Assembly: GCA_030824805.1 (NCBI GenBank)
Contig: JAPJRC010000036.1
Span: 1 to 22,923 of the forward strand
Direction of reading: 5' to 3'
DNA: 22,923 nucleotides
Source of the DNA: Micavibrio sp.
GTDB lineage: Bacteria > Pseudomonadota > Alphaproteobacteria > Micavibrionales > Micavibrionaceae
Below, in pieces: positions 1-9,355 of the stretch. The notes beneath the pieces are model-generated. The model did not search any database. It worked only from the letters and a program-made list of their open reading frames with translations, and was not told where the DNA came from. Positions within the stretch are counted from its first letter, which is position 1. Each line of letters begins with the position of its first letter. A program made the position numbers and the translations under genes.

Positions 1-74
1 TTTCTCCTAGCCCCACCACCTCTACACACCCACTTGGCGTGTCGTCGGCAGAGTCTGTTGTGTATTAGAGTCAG
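1..74 (+). other. Residual sequencing adapter (Nextera i5-like), not genomic
   Basis: Positions 42-74 align without gaps to the 33-nt Nextera read-1 adapter (TCGTCGGCAG... ending in the 19-bp transposase mosaic end), with 28 of 33 bases identical by my count. The first ten bases (42-51) are a perfect match. Positions 21-27 (TCTACAC), preceded by CCACCACC, resemble the end of the P5 primer, with a short index-like stretch between. FabH homology stops exactly at base 75. The protein then diverges where the family continues with a tryptophan and a short conserved tail. I read this as untrimmed adapter at a contig end. Match to 42-74 is strong; the assignment of 1-41 is weaker because of apparent indels. 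Confidence 0.88.
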
Positions 75-1029
75 ATGTAAGACCGCCGCCCATGGCCTCG
101 ATCAGCACCATCTGCCCGCGCTTGATACGGCCATCGCGCACGGCTTCATCCAATGCGAGCGGAATGGAAGCCGCCGATGTGTTGCCGTGACGATCAATGG
201 TCACAACAACTTTTTCCATCGGCATGTCGAGCTTCTTCGCCGTCGATTCAATGATGCGGATGTTTGCCTGATGCGGCACCAGCCAGTCGATGGCATCGGG
301 ATGAATGCGGTTTTGCGCCAGAACCTCGCCGACAATTTCGGCCAGATATTTCACGGCGTATTTGAAAACTTCCTTGCCTTCCATTTTGATGTGCCCGGCA
401 TCGCCCGAAGTGCTCACGCCGCCATCGACATATAAAAGGTCTTTGCCTTCGCCGTTCGCATACATGTGCGTTGAATGAATGCCCTGCCCTTCAAGGCCTT
501 CGTCGTCCGGCGCGTTGCGCTCTTCCAGAACCACGGCGCCGGCGCCGTCTGCAAACAAAACGCACGTGGCGCGGTCGTTCCAGTCAACGATGGAAGACAT
601 TTTCTCCGCACCGATCACCAGGATGCAATTGGCCGCGCCGGTTCTGATAAAGGCGTTGGCGGTGGAAATCGCATATACAAATCCGCTGCAGACGGCCTGA
701 ACATCGAATGCGAGGCACGGCGGGATGCCGAGCGCGGCTTGCACCTTTACCGCCACGGCGGGAAATGTCGTGTCCGGTGTGGTGGTGGCCACGATGATTC
801 CGTTGATCTGCTCCGGGGAAAGGCCCGCCGCCTCTATCGCCTTGCGCGCAGCCTTGATCGCCATGTCGGCGGTGGTTTCGTTTTCAGCCGCAATACGGCG
901 CTCTTTGATGCCGCTGCGTTGCACGATCCATTCATCGGTCGTGTCGACCATCTTTTCGAGGTCGGCATTGGTCAGGATTCTTTCCGGCAGGTACGAACCC
1001 GTGCCCGAGATATAAGCCTTGCGTGTCAT
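75..1029 (-). CDS. fabH: Beta-ketoacyl-ACP synthase III (FabH), 3' end lost
   Basis: Condenses acetyl-CoA with malonyl-ACP to start type II fatty-acid synthesis in the cytosol. The thiolase-fold catalytic triad is visible: Cys114 (in VQAVCSGF), His253 (in VPHQAN) and Asn283 (in GNTSAAS). The start is ATG at 1029, overlapping the plsX stop as ATGA, so translation is probably coupled. Homology runs to the glycine-rich loop GGGLT at residue 318 and then stops. The open frame continues to a stop at 22, but those last 17 codons are adapter-derived. Base 75 would be the first base of the expected tryptophan codon. About eight native residues are missing. The PlsX/FabH pairing is the usual lipid-synthesis operon of proteobacteria. 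Family assignment is certain; the truncation is an assembly effect, not a pseudogene. Confidence 0.97.
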
Positions 1030-2087
1030 TGCGCTGCCGTCTTTTCTTCTTGTTGTTTTTGAAGCGCGCCCTGCGCCATGACTTCTTGAATTTCTGCGGC
1101 CACGCGCTTGTTGAACCCGTTGTGAACCAGATTTGCCGCAACAAGGATTGCATTTGCGGTTCCATCTATGTTGCTGCTGCCATGGCTTTTCACTGCCACA
1201 CCATCAAGGCCAAGGAACATGCCGCCGTTATACTTGGATGGATCGAGTTTGCTCTTCAGCTTGTTCATAGCGCCGCGCGCAAGCAGATAACCGAGTATGG
1301 CCAGCGGGCTGGATTTGAACGCGTCTTTCAGGAATTGCGAGGACAGCTTGCCCACGCCTTCCGCCGTTTTCAATGCGACATTGCCCGTGAACCCGTCGGT
1401 GACGATAACATCGACGGTGCCTTTGGTAATGTCGTTGCCTTCCACGAAACCATGGTATTTGCCGTGGAATTTGATGGATGAAAGGATGGCGGCGGCATCG
1501 CGCACTTCCTCATGCCCCTTCATCTCTTCGGTGCCGACATTCAAAATACCGACCGTCGGCGTTTCGATGTTGCGCACCACGCGCGCATAGGTCGAACCCA
1601 ACAGCGCGAATTGCACCAACACTTCGGCATCGCACTCAAGGTTCGCGCCGAGGTCAAGCATCACGCTCGATCCGGTCGCGTTCGGCATGACGCTCGCAAT
1701 CGCAGGACGCTCGATACCGGGCAGCGTCTTTAGAATCATTTTCGACAGCGCCATCAACGCACCGGTGTTGCCCGCCGATATAACGGAATCGGCACGCCCG
1801 TCTTTCACGGACTCGATTGCAAGGCGCATCGACGAATCCTTGCTCGCGCGGATTGCGGAGGACACGGAATCGGATGAAGAGATTTTCTTTTCGGTGTGTA
1901 CGATTTCGCTGACGGCTTTAAGCGCGGCATGCTTTGCCAGCACGGGCGCTATTTTGGATTCGTCGCCAAAGAAGATGAATTTTGTGCCTGCGATTTGCGC
2001 CAACGCCTGCGCAGCGCCCGGAACGATAACGTCCGGCCCGTAATCCCCGCCCATCGCATCGAGGGCAATCGTCTGGCTGTATGTCAT
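1026..2087 (-). CDS. plsX: Phosphate acyltransferase PlsX
   Basis: Makes acyl-phosphate from acyl-ACP, the acyl donor used by PlsY in phospholipid synthesis; a peripheral membrane/cytosolic enzyme. The protein is 353 aa, the normal length. It opens with the family signature IALDAMGGDYGPD (residues 7-19) and carries the conserved stretches SAGNTGALM, GANLEC and DGFTGNVALKT. Start is ATG at 2087; no good Shine-Dalgarno is seen in front of it. A hairpin plus T-run lies just upstream, after rpmF, so expression may depend on read-through or a local start. It overlaps fabH by 4 nt. The rpmF-plsX-fabH order is the classical one. Identification is secure. Confidence 0.96.
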   Translation of the reverse strand: MTYSQTIALDAMGGDYGPDVIVPGAAQALAQIAGTKFIFFGDESKIAPVLAKHAALKAVSEIVHTEKKISSSDSVSSAIRASKDSSMRLAIESVKDGRADSVISAGNTGALMALSKMILKTLPGIERPAIASVMPNATGSSVMLDLGANLECDAEVLVQFALLGSTYARVVRNIETPTVGILNVGTEEMKGHEEVRDAAAILSSIKFHGKYHGFVEGNDITKGTVDVIVTDGFTGNVALKTAEGVGKLSSQFLKDAFKSSPLAILGYLLARGAMNKLKSKLDPSKYNGGMFLGLDGVAVKSHGSSNIDGTANAILVAANLVHNGFNKRVAAEIQEVMAQGALQKQQEEKTAAQ

Positions 2088-2102
2088 GGAGTTGGGCTAA
2101 AT

Positions 2103-2142
2103 AAAAAACTGCGAGCTTGGTTACAACAACCAAAACTCGCAG
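2103..2142 (-). terminator. Intrinsic terminator/attenuator between rpmF and plsX
   Basis: Read on the minus strand, CTGCGAG pairs with CTCGCAG, with an inner GGTT/AACC stem. The hairpin is followed at once by six T residues (2108-2103). This is a textbook rho-independent terminator shape, directly after rpmF and before plsX. Confidence 0.7.
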
Positions 2143-2161
2143 CTTGAATGTTCTTTGTCAA

Positions 2162-2341
2162 TTAGTCGCGTGCTTCCAGAACCTGACGGCCTTTGTACGT
2201 GCCGGATTTCAGGTCGATGTGGTGACGACGAACTGGTTCGCCGGACTTTGCATCCTCAACCCAGTTGGTTGCGGTCAGCGCGTGGTGCGAACGGCGCATG
2301 TTGCGCTTGGATTTGCTCGTTTTCTTCTTAGGTACAGCCAT
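2162..2341 (-). CDS. rpmF: 50S ribosomal protein L32
   Basis: Structural protein of the large ribosomal subunit. The protein is 59 aa and begins MAVPKKKTSKSKRNMRRSHH, the standard L32 start. It is very basic and has the alphaproteobacterial C-terminal half ending in GRQVLEARD. The usual Cys pairs of zinc-binding L32 forms are absent, as is common for this form. The open frame extends 18 codons upstream, but the ATG at 2341 has an AAGGA Shine-Dalgarno and matches the family start. A likely promoter lies at 2374-2402, and a terminator follows the stop. Identification is secure. Confidence 0.96.
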   Translation of the reverse strand: MAVPKKKTSKSKRNMRRSHHALTATNWVEDAKSGEPVRRHHIDLKSGTYKGRQVLEARD

Positions 2342-2373
2342 TGTCTTGGTCCTTAATTTGAATTCTGGAGGTG

Positions 2374-2402
2374 GTGATACATAAAATCCGGCCACGGTGC
2401 AA
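2374..2402 (-). promoter_or_regulatory. Putative sigma-70 promoter of rpmF
   Basis: On the minus strand, TTGCAC (2402-2397) and TATCAC (2379-2374) are 17 bp apart and lie about 35 nt before the rpmF start. Good -35, fair -10; sequence-based only. Confidence 0.45.
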
Positions 2403-2456
2403 GGAAAAGATTAAAATCCGCCGTTTTTCCGTAGCCTATGTTATGCTGTCTTTAGC

Positions 2457-2477
2457 GGCGCCCTTGGGCGCCTTTTT
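2457..2477 (+). terminator. Orphan plus-strand intrinsic terminator
   Basis: GGCGCCC and GGGCGCC form a tight GC stem with a very small loop, followed by TTTTTGTT on the plus strand only. On the minus strand the hairpin has no T-run. No plus-strand gene lies upstream, so it may end a small RNA. It is directly followed by the 12-bp palindrome TGTTGGCCAACA (2477-2488). Confidence 0.65.
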
Positions 2478-2572
2478 GTTGGCCAACATTAACCTTTGAA
2501 AACAAAAAACACGCGGAACGAACTAGACAAAAGTTAACGCCCCAAAATGCGCTTTTGTTTTAAATCAATCCC

Positions 2573-3169
2573 TTAACGGTTCTCTTTCCAGTCTTTGAGC
2601 GCCTCGAACGGGTTGCGGCGCAGCTCCGCGCCCTCTTTGTCCTTGTCGCCTTCCGGCACGATATACTGGCTGGAAACGCCTTCGGCGCGCGGATACGGGT
2701 CCAGCGCCAGGCTCAAATATTGTGTAGCCAGTTCGCCCAGATCGATCTTGCCGTTCACGATAGGCTCGGGGTCTACCGATTCTTCCAGAATCTCCAGTTC
2801 GGTATGGGCCTTCTTCGCTTCCCGCTCGTTGCGGGCCTTGGCGAAGGACAGGGCTTTGTCCTTGTCGCCGAACCAGCCTTCGAATTCATCTTCGATCTTT
2901 GCCGGCACCGGCCCGAGGCTGACGACGCAGCTTTGGGTCAAATCGGCGCGTATTATGCCCATCGCGTGGATCAGACCGCCGCTAACACGTTGAACCGTAA
3001 CGCTAGCCTGCGCCGATTCCACTGAGATCAGGCCCATGCGGCGGGCAAGGTCTGTACGCTCCTGCTCCGTGGCTTTGAAATTAAAGGTTTTGGATTCGCC
3101 GCCGACTTCGTCGATCTCGACGAGGTGCGACCATTCCGCCCTGTCATTTTGTGCGTAATGTTTAGGCAC
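2573..3169 (-). CDS. DUF177 / YceD family protein
   Basis: Member of the YceD/DUF177 family, which is linked to 23S rRNA accumulation and large-subunit assembly and is usually encoded next to rpmF, as here. The protein is 198 aa. It has the family core GIIRADLTQSCVVSLGPV (about residues 71-88) and the acidic motif near KIDLGELATQYLSLALDPYPR (about residues 140-160). It ends in a tail with the common FEALKDWK pattern. The start is GTG at 3169, inside the end of the upstream bc1-chaperone gene (8-nt overlap), which argues for a shared transcript. The family's exact biochemical role is unsettled. Confidence 0.9.
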   Translation of the reverse strand: MPKHYAQNDRAEWSHLVEIDEVGGESKTFNFKATEQERTDLARRMGLISVESAQASVTVQRVSGGLIHAMGIIRADLTQSCVVSLGPVPAKIEDEFEGWFGDKDKALSFAKARNEREAKKAHTELEILEESVDPEPIVNGKIDLGELATQYLSLALDPYPRAEGVSSQYIVPEGDKDKEGAELRRNPFEALKDWKENR

Positions 3170-3731
3170 AGGCGGCTTCCTTGCGCTGTATCACCACGGG
3201 CGGGAACCATATCTGCCCCGATTCAAACTGGTCGAGCCCCATGGCCTCAAATCCATGGCGTGTGGACAAAACATAATCGGTGAGTTCGAACACGCCGGGC
3301 GGAATGCTTTCGCCTTCCGTGCGATATACGTTGCGGGTCAACGCCAATTGCAACGCATCGGCGTTGTGCGCCGCCAATGCTTCATGATAGCTGTGAGCCC
3401 TTCCATTAAAAGCTTTCATCATCTTTTTGATATGCTTGGGAATACCGAGGTCGCCGATGCCCATTTCACGAAGGTGCAGTTCCACGGTTCGGAATGTCTT
3501 GTCGAACACATCCTGCGAAAGCTTCACAGCTTCGGGACCCAGCATGTTCAGGCGATCCATGATCAGGAATATGTGGAGCATAAGAAGATCGTAGCGGCCG
3601 TCAATTGTATCGGCCACGCCAAGCCGCTCGTAAAAAACCGGCGAGCGCGATTGCACCGCAACCATTTCATACAGGCGGGCGGCGGCTTCTTTGCGGACCT
3701 TGCGGTCCCGATACCATTGGAGAATGCTCAT
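3162..3731 (-). CDS. Ubiquinol-cytochrome c chaperone family protein (CBP3-like)
   Basis: Homologue of mitochondrial Cbp3/UQCC1, a factor for cytochrome b / bc1-complex assembly. Recognised from a block around residues 45-130: the motif YDLLMLHIFLIMDRL, then GIGDLGIPKHIKKMMKAFNGR, the typical order for this family in alphaproteobacteria. The protein is 189 aa from ATG 3731. A 12-codon upstream extension starting at TTG is possible, but it would begin in the -35 region of the likely promoter at 3739-3767. No Shine-Dalgarno is visible. It is the first gene of the minus-strand block and overlaps DUF177. By inference the cell has an aerobic or anaerobic bc1 complex. Confidence 0.85.
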   Translation of the reverse strand: MSILQWYRDRKVRKEAAARLYEMVAVQSRSPVFYERLGVADTIDGRYDLLMLHIFLIMDRLNMLGPEAVKLSQDVFDKTFRTVELHLREMGIGDLGIPKHIKKMMKAFNGRAHSYHEALAAHNADALQLALTRNVYRTEGESIPPGVFELTDYVLSTRHGFEAMGLDQFESGQIWFPPVVIQRKEAACA

Positions 3732-3738
3732 GTTTATA

Positions 3739-3767
3739 CATATATAAAGCCCGCATGGCCGAGACAA
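3739..3767 (-). promoter_or_regulatory. Putative promoter of the bc1 chaperone gene, leaderless geometry
   Basis: Minus strand: TTGTCT (3767-3762), 17-bp spacer, TATATG (3744-3739). Seven bases then separate the -10 from the ATG at 3731, so transcription would start at or next to the start codon. Confidence 0.45.
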
Positions 3768-3816
3768 CCTCTATTTGTCGGTTGACTTGGGATGCGGAAA
3801 AACAGATGCTAACGCC

Positions 3817-4119
3817 ATGTCGAGAATGCTTTTTTTAGCGATAATCCTCACCGGAACGCTCGCCTTCCCGCCTCTCAAAGTTGGCGCAGAAGAGCCAGAT
3901 TCATGGAACGATGACGAATGGTCCGTGCAATCGATTTATGACGGCGACCGGTTCAGCGAAAACCGCTTCGGGAGCAATAGCCGCGACAACAATATTATCA
4001 ATGACGACCGCCCCTATGCGGATAGCGATTTCGACAACGGCCTGAGCAACGGCCGCAGCGGCAACAAATCGCTCGGCGCGATCGTCAGTGACCAGCTTAA
4101 ACCCGCCAGCGGACGTTAA
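3817..4119 (+). CDS. Small exported hypothetical protein, Asp/Asn/Ser-rich
   Basis: Not recognised as a known family. From ATG 3817 the protein is 100 aa. Residues 1-25 form a clear Sec signal peptide (MSRMLFLAIILTGTLAF..., likely cut near VGA-EE). The mature part is short, polar and probably disordered, rich in Asp, Asn, Ser, Arg and Gly, with repeated ND/RF/SR-type steps (NDDEW, SENRFGSNSRDNN, NDDRPYADSDFDNG). A second ATG at 3826 could also start it. A -35-like TTGACT lies at 3782-3787. Its stop overlaps the bamE start (TAATG), so it is co-transcribed with an outer-membrane assembly lipoprotein. A periplasmic or envelope role is inferred only from this. Confidence 0.7.
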   Translation: MSRMLFLAIILTGTLAFPPLKVGAEEPDSWNDDEWSVQSIYDGDRFSENRFGSNSRDNNIINDDRPYADSDFDNGLSNGRSGNKSLGAIVSDQLKPASGR

Positions 4120-4598
4120 TGAACATGAAATCCCGTACCTCTTTTTTCCTCAGCATGATCCTCGCCTGCGCCGCTACTGTGGCCTGCACGCCGACGCAAG
4201 CCACACGCGGCAATATTGTCGAAGATTACCGCATGGCGGAAATCGTTCCGGGCGTCAGCACGCGCACCAGCGTTCTGCAGTCGCTGGGATCGCCGACCAC
4301 GCAGGCACCGTTTGATGAAAATGTCTGGTACTACATCGGACAGAAAACGGAAAAGACGGGCATTTTCGATCCAAAGGTCGTTGAGAAAAAAGTCGTCGTG
4401 GTTGCCTTTAACAACGAAGGTATCGTGGACACGATCGAAGAAGTGCAAGCGGAAGATGTCGATGTGCCGCACGTGCGCCGCAAGACGCCGACCAGTGGCA
4501 ACGAAATCACCGTTCTGCAGCAGCTGCTCGGCAATGTTGGCCGCTTTAACAAAAGCGGCGGCTCCAGCGCAACCGATACAGCTGGCGCAAACCGCTAA
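4119..4598 (+). CDS. bamE: Outer membrane assembly lipoprotein BamE (SmpA/OmlA)
   Basis: Lipoprotein subunit of the BAM complex that inserts beta-barrel proteins into the outer membrane. The protein is 159 aa. A lipoprotein signal peptide ends at Cys23 (TVAC|TPTQATRG), although the residue at -3 is Thr rather than the usual Leu. The BamE domain follows: the helix-turn around GVSTRTSVLQSLGSPT, then DENVWYYIGQ, and beta strands around KKVVVVAFNNEG. The C-terminal 40 residues are low in complexity. Starts at ATG 4119 overlapping the previous stop. bamE next to the bc1 chaperone (divergent here) is a common alphaproteobacterial neighbourhood. Confidence 0.92.
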   Translation: MNMKSRTSFFLSMILACAATVACTPTQATRGNIVEDYRMAEIVPGVSTRTSVLQSLGSPTTQAPFDENVWYYIGQKTEKTGIFDPKVVEKKVVVVAFNNEGIVDTIEEVQAEDVDVPHVRRKTPTSGNEITVLQQLLGNVGRFNKSGGSSATDTAGANR

Positions 4599-5068
4599 TT
4601 AAGGGTCATTTTAAACTGTTTGGTGACGGGGAGATGTATTTCGTCGCCCTTGCTGACGGAATCATGAATCAACGCGATATTCGTGGCAGCTTCGCGAAGC
4701 GAGCTCCGCAAATCCGATTTCAGCGTGCCCCAGGCATAAGGAGATATTTGTTTGCGCGATAGACGCGCCGCTTCTTCTTGTTTCGCCAAATACGCATCAT
4801 CGTGATGCAGACGAATGGTATCCAGAATGCTTTCCGCCGTAGCCGTCAAAATAACGGACTGGCGTTCATCAAGCTCGGGAAACGCCGCGTTCAGCTTGTC
4901 ATGAATATCATGCAGTCCTTCGCCGGAAATAAAATCACAAAAAGCTTGCTTTGATTTTACGCTTAGAATGCCGCGGATCATGCCAACGGTTTTCTTGAAT
5001 TCAGCGCTCTCTGGAACGGATGTTGCCTGAGCGTTATAACCTGTGGAAGAACGAAACATACTTTTCAT
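4595..5068 (-). CDS. Hypothetical protein, 157 aa
   Basis: Not recognised. A soluble, mainly helical, charged protein with no signal peptide or membrane segment. Residues 25-65 and 85-135 look like helical bundles (for example FKKTVGMIRGILSVKSKQ and SDLRSSLREAATNIALIHDS). One Cys (44). A promoter-like pair lies just upstream (5077-5105). Its stop shares bases with the bamE stop in a convergent overlap of 4 nt. It lies 39 nt after the RNA methyltransferase gene and could be read from it. Coding is supported by the uninterrupted frame, close packing with neighbours and plausible composition. No function can be proposed. Confidence 0.65.
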   Translation of the reverse strand: MKSMFRSSTGYNAQATSVPESAEFKKTVGMIRGILSVKSKQAFCDFISGEGLHDIHDKLNAAFPELDERQSVILTATAESILDTIRLHHDDAYLAKQEEAARLSRKQISPYAWGTLKSDLRSSLREAATNIALIHDSVSKGDEIHLPVTKQFKMTLN

Positions 5069-5076
5069 ATATTCAT

Positions 5077-5105
5077 TCTATAAACATGTTATACGGATTT
5101 TGCAA
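5077..5105 (-). promoter_or_regulatory. Putative promoter of the 157-aa hypothetical gene
   Basis: Minus strand: TTGCAA (5105-5100), 17-bp spacer, TATAGA (5082-5077). The -10 ends 8 nt before the ATG at 5068, and no Shine-Dalgarno is seen, again pointing to a leaderless start. Confidence 0.5.
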
Positions 5106-5107
5106 TC

Positions 5108-6361
5108 CTACCATGCATCTTTGGCAAAGATTCCCACAAGCTCCGTGTGCGTCGACCAAACGAACTGATCCACCATGATTAATTTTTCCAGCACGTATCC
5201 GCCGTCCCGCAACGCACAAGCATCTCTGGCAAAGCTTTGAGGGTTACAGGAAACATAAACAATCTTCTCGATATCACTGTCGGCCAATTCCCGCACCTGC
5301 GCGGATGCGCCCGCGCGTGGCGGATCGAGAATCACGCAGTTGACGCCTGCCAACTCTTTCGCGCTCATCGGCTCTTTGAAAAGGTTGCGCACCCGCGCAT
5401 CGATGCCGGAATTTTTCAATCCGGCGATAGCATCTTCGGCAAAATCCGCGGCGATGATTTTCCGTCCGTTCATCAAAGGTCCTGTGAACGTGCCATTGCC
5501 ACAGAACAGGTCGGCGACGCATGGCGCGTCACCCGCGCCTTCGATGACACAATCGACCAGGGCCCGCTCTCCTTCCTCGCTGGGCTGGAGAAAAGCGCCC
5601 GGTGCAAGTTTTACCAAGAGCGAATCGAAACGTTTGTAAAAAGCTTTCGCCTCGAGCAGCAATTCGTATGCTTCGTAATCGCGCGCGCGTATGGATATAC
5701 GCGCCAGATTGCAGACGCGTAGAGCGTCAGCGAGTGCCATTTGCGCCTCCCATCCCGGCGCAAGCTTGCCGGTGAGCGCGATTTCGGACGCGCCATCGAC
5801 ACACTGGATGAGGATGTCGAGTTTTTGTCCATCGCCCACCAGCTGCGGAACGAAAGGACGAAACGCCTCCATGATGCGGCGCACATCTTCGTTGATCAGA
5901 AGACAATCCGGCACATCGCGGATGTTCGCGGATTTGCGCTCATGAAAACCGATCAACGCCTTTCCCTTTACAACGCGCGCCGCAAAGTTGGCGCGTCTGC
6001 GTGTGTGGGCGGGAATAAATATGCTTTTAAAATCGCGCGGGATTTTTATGCCGGATTTTTCCAGTGCTGACACCACTTCGCGTTTTTTAAAATCCTGGTA
6101 GGCACGTTCACTGATATGTTGCAACGAACAACCGCCGCAGATTCCAAAATGACGGCACGGCGCCTTCACGCGATCCGGACCTTCTTTCACAACAGAAAGA
6201 GCGCGGCCGCGCAAAACATCTCCGTATTTCTCTATAGACGCATCGACAACATCGCCCGCTGTTGTGAACGGCACGAACACGGCGCGGCTGTCTTCGAGAC
6301 GTCCAATGCCGTCGCCGCTGCTGCCGATATCGAGAATTTCGAGCGTCTGCTTTATTGACAT
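5108..6361 (-). CDS. TRAM-domain RNA (uracil-C5)-methyltransferase, RlmD/TrmA family
   Basis: SAM-dependent enzyme that makes 5-methyluridine in RNA; most likely the 23S rRNA enzyme (RlmD-like), since many alphaproteobacteria use TrmFO for tRNA. The protein is 417 aa. An N-terminal TRAM domain (1-60) is followed by a 4Fe-4S cluster site with Cys69, Cys75, Cys78 (CRHFGICGGC) and Cys153. Then come a central RNA-binding part and a Rossmann methyltransferase domain with DLFCGNGTF (284-292), DPPRAG (346-351), the nucleophile Cys372 (YVSCNPQ) and Glu407 (HTELVG). All key residues are present. Start ATG 6361 has no clear Shine-Dalgarno. Whether it modifies U1939, U747 or tRNA U54 cannot be settled from sequence. 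Confidence 0.9.
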   Translation of the reverse strand: MSIKQTLEILDIGSSGDGIGRLEDSRAVFVPFTTAGDVVDASIEKYGDVLRGRALSVVKEGPDRVKAPCRHFGICGGCSLQHISERAYQDFKKREVVSALEKSGIKIPRDFKSIFIPAHTRRRANFAARVVKGKALIGFHERKSANIRDVPDCLLINEDVRRIMEAFRPFVPQLVGDGQKLDILIQCVDGASEIALTGKLAPGWEAQMALADALRVCNLARISIRARDYEAYELLLEAKAFYKRFDSLLVKLAPGAFLQPSEEGERALVDCVIEGAGDAPCVADLFCGNGTFTGPLMNGRKIIAADFAEDAIAGLKNSGIDARVRNLFKEPMSAKELAGVNCVILDPPRAGASAQVRELADSDIEKIVYVSCNPQSFARDACALRDGGYVLEKLIMVDQFVWSTHTELVGIFAKDAW

Positions 6362-6413
6362 AATTTATTCTGAATGGTTAGATCGATCCGTTCAATAGTA
6401 ATCAAGGCGTATA

Positions 6414-7031
6414 ATGTCAAATACTCTGCTAAAATCAGCCCTTCTGGTTCTCTCCCCTATCGCCGCGCGCCATTTCGATACGGATTCCGTGGTTCACGCC
6501 GCAACCGTTCTGAAGCAGCAGGGTATAGAACGCGCAGACATTACAATGGACCCGCGCTCGCCTATCCATTCCAGGCACGCCATAGCGTATCCGCTGGTTG
6601 ATTTCAGAGGCGCCGCCAACAGGCTATCGGACAATATTTTCCGCCCGATGCTGGGCCGTTCCAACATTGTTGATTTTTCGAATGCAGTGAATGACGAGGC
6701 AATCATCCGTCCGACATTGCAAACGCTGAGCACCGTGGGCAGCCTCTTTACACAGAAGAAGAACGAAGCGTCTTTCCATGGAAAGAATATCGGTTTTGTT
6801 TTCTATCTCGCCCTCCATGCGCAAACGGCGGAGCATCAGCCCTATTCCCATCTGGTTTATCCCGACCTGACACAGAATATGCGCAACGCGCTGACAAAAC
6901 ATCTCAACACCGACGCTGGATTTGAAACCAACGCGCGGTATGGCGTGGCGATAGATCTGCGTGCGACACGCGCGGGCATTGCATTCGCGACCACACCGGA
7001 AACACCTATGCCCGCGCGAAGCCTGCATTAA
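6414..7031 (+). CDS. Hypothetical protein, 205 aa
   Basis: Not recognised. The protein is 205 aa from ATG 6414, with an AAGGCG Shine-Dalgarno 7 nt upstream. The first 20 residues (MSNTLLKSALLVLSPIAARH) are hydrophobic and could be a weak signal or anchor, without a clear cleavage site. The rest is soluble, with many His residues and an alternating helix/strand composition (FVFYLALHAQTAEHQPYSHL). It lies between two minus-strand genes as a single transcription unit with a terminator right after it. It is divergent from the RNA methyltransferase gene by 52 nt. No domain or motif allows a functional call. Confidence 0.65.
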   Translation: MSNTLLKSALLVLSPIAARHFDTDSVVHAATVLKQQGIERADITMDPRSPIHSRHAIAYPLVDFRGAANRLSDNIFRPMLGRSNIVDFSNAVNDEAIIRPTLQTLSTVGSLFTQKKNEASFHGKNIGFVFYLALHAQTAEHQPYSHLVYPDLTQNMRNALTKHLNTDAGFETNARYGVAIDLRATRAGIAFATTPETPMPARSLH

Positions 7032-7035
7032 TAAA

Positions 7036-7063
7036 AAAGCCCCGCCTATTACAGCGGGGCTTT
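7036..7063. terminator. Bidirectional terminator between hppA and the 205-aa gene
   Basis: GCCCCGC (7039-7045) pairs with GCGGGGC (7054-7060), extended by three A-T pairs. On the minus strand it is followed by six T residues, strong for hppA. On the plus strand it has TTTCATT, weaker, for the 205-aa gene. Confidence 0.85.
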
Positions 7064-7079
7064 CATTAAAGCATTAAGA

Positions 7080-9173
<2,094 letters not shown>

Positions 9174-9297
9174 TCTATGATTCCCCTTGGTTTAGGATTT
9201 GGGTGGGCAAAACGGGCGGCGACATGCCTCCGTCTTCTGTAGGCAGGCGGAAAGACTGCACAATTTTCAGATAGTTGGCAAGGCGGAGGGGTAATAA

Positions 9298-9328
9298 AAT
9301 AACCGCCTTATGTACAAAGGCGGTTATT
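9298..9328 (-). terminator. Terminator after fliL
   Basis: AATAACCGCCTT and AAAGGCGGTTATT form a long, nearly perfect hairpin (about 12 bp). On the minus strand it leads into TTTTATT. It lies 28 nt past the fliL stop and closes the nrdR-to-fliL cluster. Confidence 0.8.
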
Positions 9329-9355
9329 GCATGGCAGCAATTTCAATGGGTTAGA

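Noticed and set aside
6410..6415. TATAAT overlapping the start codon of the 205-aa gene
   Set aside because: It would place transcription start downstream of the ATG, and the ATG has a good Shine-Dalgarno; likely a coincidence.
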